NCBI GenBank assembly: GCA_017406175.1
Contig: JAFQZB010000091.1
Location: 1-49,039 of the forward strand
DNA length: 49,039 bases
Direction of reading: 5' to 3'
Source of the DNA: Selenomonadaceae bacterium
GTDB lineage: Bacteria; Bacillota; Negativicutes; Selenomonadales; Selenomonadaceae
Below are positions 24,732-33,850 of this stretch, piece after piece (the first letter of the stretch is position 1; every line of letters begins with the position of its first letter). The translations under genes and the position numbers were made by a program. The notes below the pieces were generated by a model, which worked only from the letters and a program-made list of their open reading frames with translations, did no database searches and was not told the origin of the DNA.

Positions 24732-26059
24732 GAGCCGTGCCGATTATCCTTGCCCTTGCCCTTTGCTTTTCCAATCTCGGCTTCATCAATCTGGGCGGAC
24801 GCATCGCGGAGGATACTCCGATAAGCGTAGCCGACGCCCGCACCCCGCACAATCACTTGACGCAGGACAAGGACGCTAAAACCGCCGTGATTGCCGAGGT
24901 CTACACCTTCGAGGACGCGACGAACTCTCCCGCACAAGACACGCCCGAAGAAATCATTCCTAGCCAACAAAATATCTTGCGGCTTTACTGGGACATCGTG
25001 CCAAACGCCGTCAAGTATGAAGTCTTCATAGCGGGCAATTCGCTGTTCGCTTACACGAACGGCATTGAAATTCCCGTCGAGAACGTCAACGCAAAGTTCC
25101 AAGTCAATGCCATCTCGTTAGAAGGGACGACGCTCCAGAACAAGTTGCCAATCGTCACGATAGACACCAACCCGCCGGCTCCGCTCACGACGACAGAGTT
25201 TGACAAGATGAACTACCCGCCAATTTACCCCGTGTACTCGTGGATTCCGACCAGCGGCGCAGACCATTACGAGATTGAACTTATAAAGGACGGCAAGATT
25301 ATCCGTCGCTATTTTACGTCGACTCAACAACAGGAAGACGACTTTGATTTATACGATAAAGTTCCCGTGCTTGACGAGGGCGAATATTTCTGGCGGGTGC
25401 GTGCGCTCAATCAGGACAATCAGCCGCTTACGCAGTGGTCGACGAAGGACGCGGCAAATAGTTTCGAGGTCAAGCATCAAGTCCGATTCGCGGCGTTGGG
25501 TGACAGCATTACTCACGGCGGCGGCTCAATCTCCGTGCCGCCTTCAACCGTCATGTACAACTGGGAGACCTATTGCGCCATTCCCGTTAAGAACCTAGCT
25601 AGGAGCGGCGACACCACAGCGGAGATTCTTGCCCGCTTTGATAATGACGTGTTGCCCTTCCGCCCCGAAGTCCTCTTCATTATGGCGGGCGTCAATGATT
25701 ATCGCGGAAATATTCTCGGCTCGGAGTCGGTTGAGAACTTAGCGGCTCTTCGTGACAAGTGCGAACTTAACGGAATCAAGCCCGTGTTCCTAACGCCTAC
25801 GCCCCTTAACCCTATGCAAATTCAAAAGCTCGGCTTTATCGACTTGCCGCCGGAGGATTGGCAAGAACATCAGCGATTTATCTGCGAGTGGATTCGCGAC
25901 CAAGAACACTTCATAGACGTGAACGACAAATTAACTGACGAGGCGGGCAATTTGCTTGAGTCGCTAAGCGTGGACGGCTTGCACCCCGACGCCGAAGGCA
26001 AAAAAATAATCGGCGAGGCGGTCGCCGCGTGGCTCGATAAATATCTGAACCTCAAGTGA
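24725..26059 (+). CDS. Exported SGNH/GDSL hydrolase with N-terminal FN3-like region
   Basis: The 444-residue protein starts at ATG 24725, overlapping the ABC-F stop, with GGGAGG 7 bases upstream. It has a hydrophobic signal segment (about 1-20). One or two fibronectin-like beta modules follow (around residues 75-245, with LRLYWDIVPNAVKYEVFI and YFWRVRALNQDNQP). An SGNH hydrolase domain comes last: FAALGDSITHG (catalytic Ser), AGVND and DGLHPD (Asp/His). These enzymes de-acylate surface carbohydrates or lipids. The target is unknown. It converges on yigZ with an 8-base overlap and no terminator. Confidence 0.87.
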   Translation: MLRAVPIILALALCFSNLGFINLGGRIAEDTPISVADARTPHNHLTQDKDAKTAVIAEVYTFEDATNSPAQDTPEEIIPSQQNILRLYWDIVPNAVKYEVFIAGNSLFAYTNGIEIPVENVNAKFQVNAISLEGTTLQNKLPIVTIDTNPPAPLTTTEFDKMNYPPIYPVYSWIPTSGADHYEIELIKDGKIIRRYFTSTQQQEDDFDLYDKVPVLDEGEYFWRVRALNQDNQPLTQWSTKDAANSFEVKHQVRFAALGDSITHGGGSISVPPSTVMYNWETYCAIPVKNLARSGDTTAEILARFDNDVLPFRPEVLFIMAGVNDYRGNILGSESVENLAALRDKCELNGIKPVFLTPTPLNPMQIQKLGFIDLPPEDWQEHQRFICEWIRDQEHFIDVNDKLTDEAGNLLESLSVDGLHPDAEGKKIIGEAVAAWLDKYLNLK

Positions 26060-26690
26060 GCACTTCGACGGGGATAAGGACTTCGCCAAGCTCCTCGTGT
26101 AACAAGTTCGCGGCGGTCAAGTCGTTCAGCTCCAGCAGACAAGATTCGACTTGCTCCGGCAAAAGTAAAAGCTCCTGCGTCACGACATCGGCGTAATCGG
26201 TGTTGGCGACGCGGATTTTTTTATTGCGCAGATAGTTTTCCACCGTCGCTAGGAAGTTGTATTCGAGCGTCAAGGAAATCCTCTTAAAGGTCGTCATGCG
26301 CACGAGCTTTGAATTGGCAATGCCCAAAGCCGCCGTGTGTGAATACGCCCGAATCAAACCGCCCGCGCCCAGCTTTATCCCGCCGAAGTAGCGCGTCACG
26401 ACGATTGCGCAATCCGTCAGCTCGTTCTTTTTAATCGTCTCAAGGATTGGATTGCCAGCCGTGCCGCCGGGTTCGCCGTCGTCGTTTGACTTCTGTTTAT
26501 CGCCGCGCAAGCCGAGCACCCACGCCGAGCAATTATGCGTCGCGTCAAAATATTTCTTGCGAATCATCTGCACGAAGTCCCGCGCCGCCTCCTCCGTCTC
26601 GACGTGCCGGACGTGCGCTAGGAACTTCGACTTGTTGACTTCATACGCCGCAGAAAAAATTTCCCCGTCGGCAATCGTCTTGTTCGTCAT
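26052..26690 (-). CDS. yigZ: YigZ/IMPACT family protein
   Basis: The 212-residue protein has the N-terminal UPF0029/IMPACT domain, with the family block NDDGEPGGTAGNPIL and the following VTRYFGGIKLGAGGLIRAY. A small C-terminal ferredoxin-like domain completes it. The molecular role in bacteria is unsettled, though yeast and mammalian relatives regulate translation stress signalling. GAGGTGAG lies before ATG 26690. It is 9 bases downstream of hemW and is the last gene of the long minus-strand train. Confidence 0.94.
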   Translation of the reverse strand: MTNKTIADGEIFSAAYEVNKSKFLAHVRHVETEEAARDFVQMIRKKYFDATHNCSAWVLGLRGDKQKSNDDGEPGGTAGNPILETIKKNELTDCAIVVTRYFGGIKLGAGGLIRAYSHTAALGIANSKLVRMTTFKRISLTLEYNFLATVENYLRNKKIRVANTDYADVVTQELLLLPEQVESCLLELNDLTAANLLHEELGEVLIPVEVLT

Positions 26691-26699
26691 AAGCTCACC

Positions 26700-27791
26700 T
26701 CACAATAAAAAATCCGCGAAGACCTCGTTGCCCAAAGCCATGCCGCGTGCCGTCAAATAAATTCGGTCGCCAGAAACCTCAAGCAAGCCGCGTTGACGAT
26801 TCTTAGCAATGACTGCGCCGAACACCTCCGAGATATTCACGCCGAACTTTTTACGGAAGGTCTGCGCGGAAATGCCAGCCGTCATACGCAAGCCGAGGAA
26901 ACAAAATTCCTCCATTGCCGCCTGCCGAGTGATAACCTCTTCAACGATTGGAACGCCGCCTTTAATGTAAGCCGCCACGTCCCGAACATTTGAAGTCCTC
27001 AAAGCCCCGTCGAAGCTGTGCGCCCCCGCCCCGAAGCCGAAATATTTTTTGCCCGTCCAGTAGCCGACGTTGTGGCGGCTCTCGAAACCTTCCTTAGCAA
27101 AGTTGCTTATCTCGTAGCGTCTAAAACCTAACGTCGGGAGCGTCTCTGTTATCAAGTCGTACATATCGGCGCAAGTCTCTTCGTCGGGCAAGGGCAGTTG
27201 GTTCCTAAGCTCAAAAAACTTCGTGCCTTCCTCAATCTCCAAGCCGTAAATCGACACGTGCTGAGCGTCCAAAGCTTTGACTCGTTCAAGGTCGCGGCGT
27301 AGGTGATTCAACGTCTGATTGGGCAAGCCGTACATCAAATCGACGCTGACATTGCCAAAAAAAATCTTCGCAAGCTCGACAGTCTCAATCGCCGCCCGCG
27401 AATCGTGAATCCTTCCCAAAGTCTTTAATAGTCCGTCGTCGAAACTCTGCACGCCCAAGCTTAAACGATTAAAGCCCAACGACTTCAGCCCGCGCAGATA
27501 ATTTCCGTCAACGGTGCCGGGGTTCGCCTCAATCGTAAGCTCCGCCCGCTCGTCGACGCTAAAAGCCTTCCGAACTGCCCAAAGGATTTTCTCTAGTTCG
27601 CCAAGCTCAAGGGTCGTGGGCGTACCTCCGCCAAAGTAAATCGTCTCGACCGTCGAATCATCAGCCCGCAAATTTATTTCCTTAGTCAAAGCCTCGACGT
27701 AAGCTTGCCGCTCCGCCGCGTCGCTAACTTTGGAATTGAACGCGCAGTAGTTGCATTTGCGTTCGCAAAAGGGCACGTGGATATAAATCAT
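26700..27791 (-). CDS. hemW: HemW heme chaperone (radical SAM)
   Basis: The 363-residue radical SAM protein has the CxxxCxxC cluster motif at Cys 9, 13 and 16 (CERKCNYC), the GGGTPT block, and HNVGYW, typical of HemW rather than true HemN. It lacks the extra N-terminal Cys region of HemN. HemW delivers heme and is often misnamed coproporphyrinogen oxidase. Its ATG directly abuts the TAG of the DUF262-HNH gene, so it depends on translation of that accessory gene or on a binding site inside it. Confidence 0.94.
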   Translation of the reverse strand: MIYIHVPFCERKCNYCAFNSKVSDAAERQAYVEALTKEINLRADDSTVETIYFGGGTPTTLELGELEKILWAVRKAFSVDERAELTIEANPGTVDGNYLRGLKSLGFNRLSLGVQSFDDGLLKTLGRIHDSRAAIETVELAKIFFGNVSVDLMYGLPNQTLNHLRRDLERVKALDAQHVSIYGLEIEEGTKFFELRNQLPLPDEETCADMYDLITETLPTLGFRRYEISNFAKEGFESRHNVGYWTGKKYFGFGAGAHSFDGALRTSNVRDVAAYIKGGVPIVEEVITRQAAMEEFCFLGLRMTAGISAQTFRKKFGVNISEVFGAVIAKNRQRGLLEVSGDRIYLTARGMALGNEVFADFLL

Positions 27792-28889
27792 CTATCGATT
27801 TCCTTTACGACGATTGCAAGCCTTGCAAAGCATTTGGCAATTATCGGGAATTGTCTTGCCGCCTTTGCTCCACGGCTTGATATGGTCGGCTTCCATTTCG
27901 TCATGCGATTTAAATTTCTTCCCGCAAAAAGCACACTGTCCGCCTTGACGATTGAAAATAATTTTCCGAGTAGCTTTATCGAACGTCCGCAAGCTCAAAT
28001 GTTTTTCCTCGCCCGTCAAAAGGTATTTGTAAATGCCGCTCATGCTCTGAACTTCGTCATCGTCGCGCAACTCCTCAACACGCCGCGTAATTTCCTCAAC
28101 GTCAAACTTCTTGCCGCCGTATCGATTGAAAAATTTTCCCCAATCAATTTCGCGCATCTCCTTATGATAAATCGGGAAAAGTCGCTTGACCCAAACGAAC
28201 ACACAGCGAAAATATTTCTTAAGCTCTTCGGCGTCGCCGTTCTTGTGCTTGGACATGTATTCTTCAATCGAACAATTCTTTAAGTCGCAAATCCATTTGA
28301 GCGCAGTCTCCAAAATTTCTTGTCTAATCGGCTCGCCGCGCAGATAATCCTTCGACAACCGATAAGCCGCGCAATTCCTCTGCGAAAAATAAGCTCGCGC
28401 CTCGTTGACGAACTTGCCCGCATAAGTCGCGTTGAGAATCTCTTGGTTAAAAAGTTTTTCGCCCGCAATGTTCACGACTTTAAACCACGCAAGCTTCTCG
28501 TCGTCGTCGCCGCGACAAAAATAAATCGTCAGCTTGTAATTTAAAATCGTCTCTTGAAATTTTTTCGAGAGGCTCTGAAAAAAATTGCCGTCAACCGCAA
28601 AGACGCCTTTGACGTAATCGCAAATCGAAATCGTGCGCTGTTGACCGTCCATAACCTCAAAAGTCCCGTCGTCGCGAATCACCCAATACATCACGTTCAG
28701 CGGAAAATTTTTCTTGACCGTGCGAACAACCTCGTCGCGCTGTTCATCGTCGTAAATAAAATTCCTCTGATATTGCGGGCGAATATCCAATTTGCCGCCC
28801 AAACCGTAAACGCCTTCCTCGCCGTGATTGGTATAGCCTTCGACGACTTGGCGAACCGTCACCTCGTGCAATTCAATTTCCATCGCCAT
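27792..28889 (-). CDS. DUF262 NTPase-like and HNH endonuclease fusion (GmrSD-like)
   Basis: The 365-residue protein has an N-terminal DUF262/ParB-like domain, with PQYQRNFIYD (around residue 40) and MDGQQRTISI (DGQQR 81-85), as in GmrS-type restriction proteins. A C-terminal HNH nuclease follows, with CAFC, ADHIKPWSKGG and a CKAC pair that complete a zinc-supported beta-beta-metal fold. Such proteins restrict modified DNA or act in anti-phage defence. GGAGG at the end of the methyltransferase gene lies 8 bases before ATG 28889. Two earlier in-frame starts are too close or too far. It overlaps methyltransferase 1 and abuts hemW. Confidence 0.88.
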   Translation of the reverse strand: MAMEIELHEVTVRQVVEGYTNHGEEGVYGLGGKLDIRPQYQRNFIYDDEQRDEVVRTVKKNFPLNVMYWVIRDDGTFEVMDGQQRTISICDYVKGVFAVDGNFFQSLSKKFQETILNYKLTIYFCRGDDDEKLAWFKVVNIAGEKLFNQEILNATYAGKFVNEARAYFSQRNCAAYRLSKDYLRGEPIRQEILETALKWICDLKNCSIEEYMSKHKNGDAEELKKYFRCVFVWVKRLFPIYHKEMREIDWGKFFNRYGGKKFDVEEITRRVEELRDDDEVQSMSGIYKYLLTGEEKHLSLRTFDKATRKIIFNRQGGQCAFCGKKFKSHDEMEADHIKPWSKGGKTIPDNCQMLCKACNRRKGNR

Positions 28890-28891
28890 AA

Positions 28892-29968
28892 TCATTGCCT
28901 CCGCCGAATAAAAAGCCGCTTGAACATTCTTTTACCATCGATATAACAGTTCCAATCTGTACCCGCCACATGACAGCCGCAATCGCCATATTGATAACTG
29001 CAACCGAGCAGTTCAAATTGGTCAGGGCAATATTTATCGAGGAAAGTAATCGGCACGCCCATAACTCCAAAATAATCTTCGGGGATGTCGCCAGTCTTAG
29101 AGACTTCGATAGCGTCGTAATTGTCATAGCGCGGATAGCGTTCGGGATTTTGTTTGTAGGAACAAACCAAATCATAGGGGCGATTTTTCTTTGCGTGTTC
29201 GAGGTTTGTCAGCCACAAGCATTGATTCGTTGCAACAATCCTCTTGCCGTTTTCAAAGCGAGCTTCAGTTCCGTAAAGCTCATAGCCTTCAGGCACAATG
29301 AAACCCGAAATTGCACGCCCCATGCCATAGCCCAGCCAAATTTTATTGTCTTTAATCAGCGGGAAGATTTCTTTGTAAGTTATGCAGTTGATGTTGCCGA
29401 TGATGAGGAATTTTTTATCGAAGTCAATAAGCTGCTTGACATATCCCCTAAACAAACTAAACGGTGGATTCGTCACGACAATATCAGCTTGCTTAAGAAG
29501 TTCGACGCATTCTTTTGAACGGAAGTCGCCCGCCAGATAATTTCCGTCGCCTTTGAGCAGTGATAGCGTATTGGAACCGACCGTTGCTGAAGAATTTTTG
29601 CCGAGCGCGATTTTAAGTTCGTTCATCAAAGCGGTTACGTCCGTCCAATCGAAAGGATTCTTGTCAATTTTGTTAATCTCGACTTTGTAGGCGGGCTTAG
29701 TGTCGTCGACAGGCGCGAATAAATTACCTTGAACGGGCGAACCGGTGTAACTCGTGACGATAAGTTTCTTGAGCTTGAGGAAGTTGAATTTCATGGCGAA
29801 GTAGAAAAAGAATTGGCTCTCGAACGGGTCATCACAGTTGCAGAAAACGACTTTATCGGCGAAGTGCGCCCAATAATGTTGTAGCTCGTGTTCAATGTCC
29901 GTGCGTTGGGTATAGAACTCGTCTTTATTGGCACGCGCCGCCGTGTTGAGATTTTTATTTTTAGCCAC
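28892..29968 (-). CDS. EcoRI-family adenine-specific DNA methyltransferase (copy 1)
   Basis: The 358-residue protein matches the EcoRI methylase family. It has an N-terminal NKDEFYTQ block, CNCDDPFES, the catalytic NPPF at residues 167-170 in [23 protein letters not shown], and a long C-terminal region ([33 protein letters not shown]). It should methylate adenine N6 in a short DNA site. It starts at GTG 29968, 15 bases after prfA, and its stop overlaps the DUF262-HNH gene. No EcoRI-type endonuclease is present. Of the first 80 residues, 54 are identical to copy 2. Confidence 0.88.
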   Translation of the reverse strand: MAKNKNLNTAARANKDEFYTQRTDIEHELQHYWAHFADKVVFCNCDDPFESQFFFYFAMKFNFLKLKKLIVTSYTGSPVQGNLFAPVDDTKPAYKVEINKIDKNPFDWTDVTALMNELKIALGKNSSATVGSNTLSLLKGDGNYLAGDFRSKECVELLKQADIVVTNPPFSLFRGYVKQLIDFDKKFLIIGNINCITYKEIFPLIKDNKIWLGYGMGRAISGFIVPEGYELYGTEARFENGKRIVATNQCLWLTNLEHAKKNRPYDLVCSYKQNPERYPRYDNYDAIEVSKTGDIPEDYFGVMGVPITFLDKYCPDQFELLGCSYQYGDCGCHVAGTDWNCYIDGKRMFKRLFIRRRQ

Positions 29969-29983
29969 GGTGAATCATCTCCA

Positions 29984-31051
29984 TTAATCAGCGGCGGATA
30001 ATTTCTTAGCTTGGTCGGCGGTTATCAAGGCGTTAATAAAGTCGTCTAAGTCGCCGTTCAAAATTTCTTCCAGCTTGTAGAGCGTCAGCTTGATTCGGTG
30101 GTCAGTCACGCGCCCTTGAGGAAAATTATACGTGCGGATTTTCTCGCTGCGGTCGCCGGAGCCAACTTGATTCTTCCTGTCCGCCGCAATGCTCGCCGCC
30201 TGCTCACGAACTGCCAAATCATTCACGCGGGCACGCAGGACACGCATCGCCTTTTCCTTGTTCTTAAGCTGTGACTTCTCGTCCTGGCATTGAACGACGA
30301 TACCCGTTGGAATGTGCGTTATCCTAATCGCCGTCTCGGTTCGGTTGACGTATTGCCCGCCCGCCCCGCTCGCACAGTACGTATCAATCCGAAGGTCAGC
30401 GGGGTTAATCTCAACGTCGACTTCCTCGGCTTCGGGCATGACAGCGACGGTTACCGCGCTTGTATGAATCCTGCCGCCGCTCTCCGTGACGGGCACGCGT
30501 TGAACTCGATGGGTGCCGCTCTCGTACTTTAGCTTGCTGAACGCGCCCGCGCCCTCCACCGTGAACGAAATCTCTTTGAAGCCGCCGATTGTCGTTGGGT
30601 TCGCGTAGACAATATCGACGTGCCAACCTTGCCGCTCGGCGTAGCGCGTGTACATCCTGAACAGCTCGCCCGCAAAGAGTGCCGCCTCCTCGCCGCCAAC
30701 TCCCCCGCGTATCTCCATGATTACGTTCTTATCGTCGTTGGGGTCTTTGGGCAACAGCATTATCGGCAACTGCGCGTCGAGTTCCGCTTTTGACTTCTTA
30801 AGCTCGTCGAGTTCTTCCGCCGCCAATGTCCGCAAGTCCTCGTCCGTCGAAGTCTCAAGCAAGGCTTTGTCCTCGTCAATCTGCGCGATGATTCGTTTGT
30901 ATTGGCGGAAGGTCTTTACAATCGGTTCAAGGGCGGCATGTTCGCGGGTTAGTGCCGTGAACTTTTCCACGTTCGCGATTACTGACGGGTCACTTAACCG
31001 CGCTTCGACCTCCGCGAAATGTTCTTCGACCTGCTGCAATCTCTCAATCAT
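29984..31051 (-). CDS. prfA: Peptide chain release factor 1
   Basis: The 355-residue factor has the GGQ motif ([15 protein letters not shown]) and the PxT codon-recognition element as PVT ([10 protein letters not shown]), which marks RF1 and not RF2. It terminates at UAA and UAG. GGAGG at 31059-31063 lies 7 bases before ATG 31051. The longer frame to 31240 is a shadow of the methyltransferase. Its start overlaps the end of methyltransferase 2 by 8 bases, and methyltransferase 1 follows after 15 bases. No prmC is adjacent, although prfA-prmC is the common pairing. Confidence 0.97.
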   Translation of the reverse strand: MIERLQQVEEHFAEVEARLSDPSVIANVEKFTALTREHAALEPIVKTFRQYKRIIAQIDEDKALLETSTDEDLRTLAAEELDELKKSKAELDAQLPIMLLPKDPNDDKNVIMEIRGGVGGEEAALFAGELFRMYTRYAERQGWHVDIVYANPTTIGGFKEISFTVEGAGAFSKLKYESGTHRVQRVPVTESGGRIHTSAVTVAVMPEAEEVDVEINPADLRIDTYCASGAGGQYVNRTETAIRITHIPTGIVVQCQDEKSQLKNKEKAMRVLRARVNDLAVREQAASIAADRKNQVGSGDRSEKIRTYNFPQGRVTDHRIKLTLYKLEEILNGDLDDFINALITADQAKKLSAAD

Positions 31052-32105
31052 CGCGCCGCCTCCTAATGAACAGCCGCTTATAAACTTTCTTGCCGCCAAT
31101 CGTCGCTTGCCTGTACTGCGAATCTTCATGCCACAGCCCATTTGAAAAGCCCGCGCCCTCGCTCTCAGTCGCGCCGACGATTTCAAATTGATTCGGGCAA
31201 TATTTATCGAGGAAAGTAATCGGCACGCCCATGACGCCAAAGTAATCGCAGGGAATGTGGTCGGTCTTCGATACCTCGATAGCGTCGTAGTTGTCGTAGC
31301 GGGGATACTCTTCTGGCGAATATTCTTTCCACAAGTCCAGCTCCCAATAACGTTTCGGCGTTTCTATGTTCGTATACCAATGCAAATTGCCAAAGCTCCG
31401 CCAGCGTTGCCCGTTCTCGTCAATCCAAAAGCGCGTATCGCTCTCGTAATCGTCAGGAACTCTAAAGCACGGGTCGCCGCCTCTGAAGCCGTAGCCGAGC
31501 CAAAGTTTATTCGCCATGATGAGCGGGAAAATCTCCTTGTAAGTGATTGCGTTCTTGTTGCCCAGAATTAGGAATTTTTTATCGTAAGCGATGAGCTGAG
31601 CTACGAACTCGCGGAAGACGCTAAAGGGCGGGTTGGTCACGACGACATCAGCTTGACGCAGGAGTTTGACGAGTTCAGCCGAGCGGAAGTCTCCCGCGCA
31701 ATAGTTCAAATCGCCGGTAAGCGGCTGCTTCCTGTAAATGCCGTGCTCAATGGCAAAAGCCACATCGTCGAGGTCTTCGCCTCCGTCGCCGTTCCAGTCC
31801 TTGAGTTCGGTGACTTCTACCATATAAGCGGTCTTGCCGTCCGGGAAAAGATTCAGCTCAAGCCCCGCAATCGGCGAGTCGGCGTAGCTAGTACAAATTA
31901 GCTTCCTTAGTTCGAGGTCATTGAACTTCGCCGCGAAATACTTAAAGAAATTGGACTCGAACGGGTCATCGCAGTTGCAAAGGACGACCTTACCCACGAA
32001 GAACTCCCGATAATGTCTTAGCTCGTTCTCTATGTCCTCAAGCTGCGTGTAGAATTTATCTTTCTTAGCCTTTGCCGCCGCGTTTAGGTTCTTGTTGCCT
32101 GCCAT
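31044..32105 (-). CDS. EcoRI-family adenine-specific DNA methyltransferase (copy 2)
   Basis: The 353-residue paralogue of copy 1 has the same blocks, including [17 protein letters not shown] at 158-161 in [23 protein letters not shown], and a C-terminal KRLFIRRR. The middle (residues 80-130) and the 220-260 region differ most from copy 1 and may set a different target site. It begins at ATG 32105 behind a GGAGG site, 11 bases after sufU, and overlaps prfA by 8 bases. No partner endonuclease of the EcoRI type was found. Confidence 0.88.
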   Translation of the reverse strand: MAGNKNLNAAAKAKKDKFYTQLEDIENELRHYREFFVGKVVLCNCDDPFESNFFKYFAAKFNDLELRKLICTSYADSPIAGLELNLFPDGKTAYMVEVTELKDWNGDGGEDLDDVAFAIEHGIYRKQPLTGDLNYCAGDFRSAELVKLLRQADVVVTNPPFSVFREFVAQLIAYDKKFLILGNKNAITYKEIFPLIMANKLWLGYGFRGGDPCFRVPDDYESDTRFWIDENGQRWRSFGNLHWYTNIETPKRYWELDLWKEYSPEEYPRYDNYDAIEVSKTDHIPCDYFGVMGVPITFLDKYCPNQFEIVGATESEGAGFSNGLWHEDSQYRQATIGGKKVYKRLFIRRRRDD

Positions 32106-32116
32106 AAGCCGCCTCC

Positions 32117-32542
32117 TCAGAGATTCTTAACGGCAGTATCTAGCGTGTGCCAAGCAAGCGTCGCGCACTTGACGCGGGCGGGCATCGTCGAAATATTTTT
32201 GAGAGCCGCCGCCTCGTCAAGCTCCTCAAGCGCGGTGTCGTCGGTGACTTCGCCCTTAATCATGCCGATAAAGAGTTCAGCAAGCCGCCGCGCCTCGTCG
32301 ATAGTCTTGCCGCGCATAAGCTCAATCATCATGTCCGTTGACGCCCTGGAGATTGCACAGCCCGCCCCGCTGAACGCCGCATCTTTAATCACGCCGTCCG
32401 CAACTTCAAGCTCAAGGGTTATCTCGTCGCCGCAACTGGGATTGTGCCCGCGTTCGGTTATCGTGGCGTGTTCGAGGTGCCGCCGATTGTCTTTGGACTG
32501 GCTGTGTTCGGCAATCAGTTCCGTATAAATATTTTCAAGCAA
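32117..32542 (-). CDS. sufU: SufU-type iron-sulfur scaffold/zinc sulfurtransferase
   Basis: The 141-residue protein has the SufU/IscU ligands in order: GHNPSCGDE, SGAGCAISRAS and the C-terminal CATLAWHTL, plus the insert typical of SufU. In Firmicutes SufU binds zinc, accepts sulfur from SufS and feeds Fe-S assembly. AAAGGAG supports TTG 32542 (8 bases). GTG 32551 overlaps the site. It follows sufS across an 87-base gap that carries a hairpin repeat. sufB, sufC and sufD are not in the window. Confidence 0.93.
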   Translation of the reverse strand: MLENIYTELIAEHSQSKDNRRHLEHATITERGHNPSCGDEITLELEVADGVIKDAAFSGAGCAISRASTDMMIELMRGKTIDEARRLAELFIGMIKGEVTDDTALEELDEAAALKNISTMPARVKCATLAWHTLDTAVKNL

Positions 32543-32555
32543 GAATTTCACTCCT

Positions 32556-32633
32556 TTAAAACGCGGTGAATCGCTAAAGATTTTCGTAACGTTGAAGCGC
32601 GACCGCTGTTCCCCCGCTTTTAAAGCGGGTCAA
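32556..32633 (-). repeat. Hairpin repeat between sufS and sufU
   Basis: On the minus strand, GACCCGCTTTAAAAGCGGG plus GGGAA is shared exactly (23 bases in all) with copy A at 10443-10465. CAGCGGTCGCG follows, and a second half ends in TCACCGCG. The same two end motifs frame a 45-base stretch near 40563-40607. It interrupts sufS-sufU and could act as a partial terminator or processing site. Confidence 0.4.
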
Positions 32634-33850
32634 GCAAGGTGCATCGTCCCCCTGACTGTTTGAATTGCCTCGATTAATCGTTCAACGTCTCGGCGCGTGT
32701 TGTAAAAGTAAAAGCTCGCCCGGCACGTCGCGTTTTGCCCAAGGTACTTTATCAGCGGCTGTGCACAGTGATGACCTGCACGAATCGCCACGCCCGCCGC
32801 GTCAAGAATCGTCGCTACGTCATGCGGGTGCACGTCTTTGATATTGAACGACACGATACCAATCTTGTTAGCCGCCTGGCAACCGTACAATTCGACGTAA
32901 GGCAATCGCTTAAGCTCGTCAATCGCGTAAGTCATCAGCTCGTGTTCAATGCGTTCAATTGCCTCGAAGCCGACGCCCTGAAGGTAATCAATCGCCGCCG
33001 ATAAGCCCGCCGCCCCTCCGACGTTTTGCGTACCCGCCTCGAATTTCTGCGGAAGCTCGGCATAAGTCGTCGTCTGCTCCTCAACGTATTCAATCATGTC
33101 ACCGCCGCTGAGGAACGGGGGCATAGCGTCTAAGATTTCCTTCTTGCCGTAGAGGACGCCCACGCCCATCGGCGACAACATCTTATGACCGGAGAACGCT
33201 AAGAAGTCCGCGTCTATGTCCTGCACGTCAACGGGGATATGCGGCACCGATTGTGACCCGTCCACCACGATGACTGCGCCGACTTCGTGAGCACGCTCCG
33301 CCAATGCCTTAACGTCGTTGACAATGCCCAAGACGTTTGAAGTTTGTGTGACGGCTAAAATCTTTGTGCGCCGCGTGAGTTTCTTGTCAATGTCCGCCGC
33401 CGATAAATTCCCGTCCGCCGTCAGGTAAATGTAATTGAGCGTCGCGCCCGTCGCCTTAGCTATCCTCTGCCACGGCACAAGGTTGGAATGATGTTCGGCT
33501 ATCGTGATTAAAATTTCGTCGCCGTCGTGCAGATTGTTTAAGCCGTAGCTGTAAGCGATTAGATTCAGCGACTCGGTTGCGTTCTTCGTGAAGATAATTT
33601 CCTGCGTCGACTTGGCATTTATGAATCGGGCGACTTTGCGCCTAGCGTCCTCGTAAACCTTTGTAGCCTTAACGCTCAGTTCGTAAACGCCGCGATGAGG
33701 ATTGGCATTGCAGCCGCCGTAGTAGCCGCAAATCGAACGCACGACGCTTTCAGGCTTTTGAGTGGTCGCGCTGTTGTCCAGATATGCCAGCGGGTGTCCG
33801 TTCATTCGACTACGCAATATCGGGAAGTCATTCAAAAAGTTTTTATCCAT
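32630..33850 (-). CDS. sufS: Cysteine desulfurase SufS
   Basis: The 406-residue group II cysteine desulfurase has YLDNSATTQKP near the N terminus, the PLP-lysine in FSGHKMLSP, and the catalytic cysteine in RAGHHCAQPL followed by a short helix, as in SufS. It takes sulfur from cysteine and passes it to SufU. AAGGAG lies 8 bases before ATG 33850. Its start overlaps the stop of a PD-(D/E)XK nuclease gene by 8 bases. This means an accessory gene, and not a suf gene, heads the operon here. Confidence 0.95.
   Translation of the reverse strand: MDKNFLNDFPILRSRMNGHPLAYLDNSATTQKPESVVRSICGYYGGCNANPHRGVYELSVKATKVYEDARRKVARFINAKSTQEIIFTKNATESLNLIAYSYGLNNLHDGDEILITIAEHHSNLVPWQRIAKATGATLNYIYLTADGNLSAADIDKKLTRRTKILAVTQTSNVLGIVNDVKALAERAHEVGAVIVVDGSQSVPHIPVDVQDIDADFLAFSGHKMLSPMGVGVLYGKKEILDAMPPFLSGGDMIEYVEEQTTTYAELPQKFEAGTQNVGGAAGLSAAIDYLQGVGFEAIERIEHELMTYAIDELKRLPYVELYGCQAANKIGIVSFNIKDVHPHDVATILDAAGVAIRAGHHCAQPLIKYLGQNATCRASFYFYNTRRDVERLIEAIQTVRGTMHLA

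Noticed and set aside
28895..29518. Long plus-strand frame (207 codons) opposite methyltransferase 1
   Set aside because: It is antisense to a clearly conserved methylase, has no ribosome binding site and shows no recognisable domain; it arises from codon bias.
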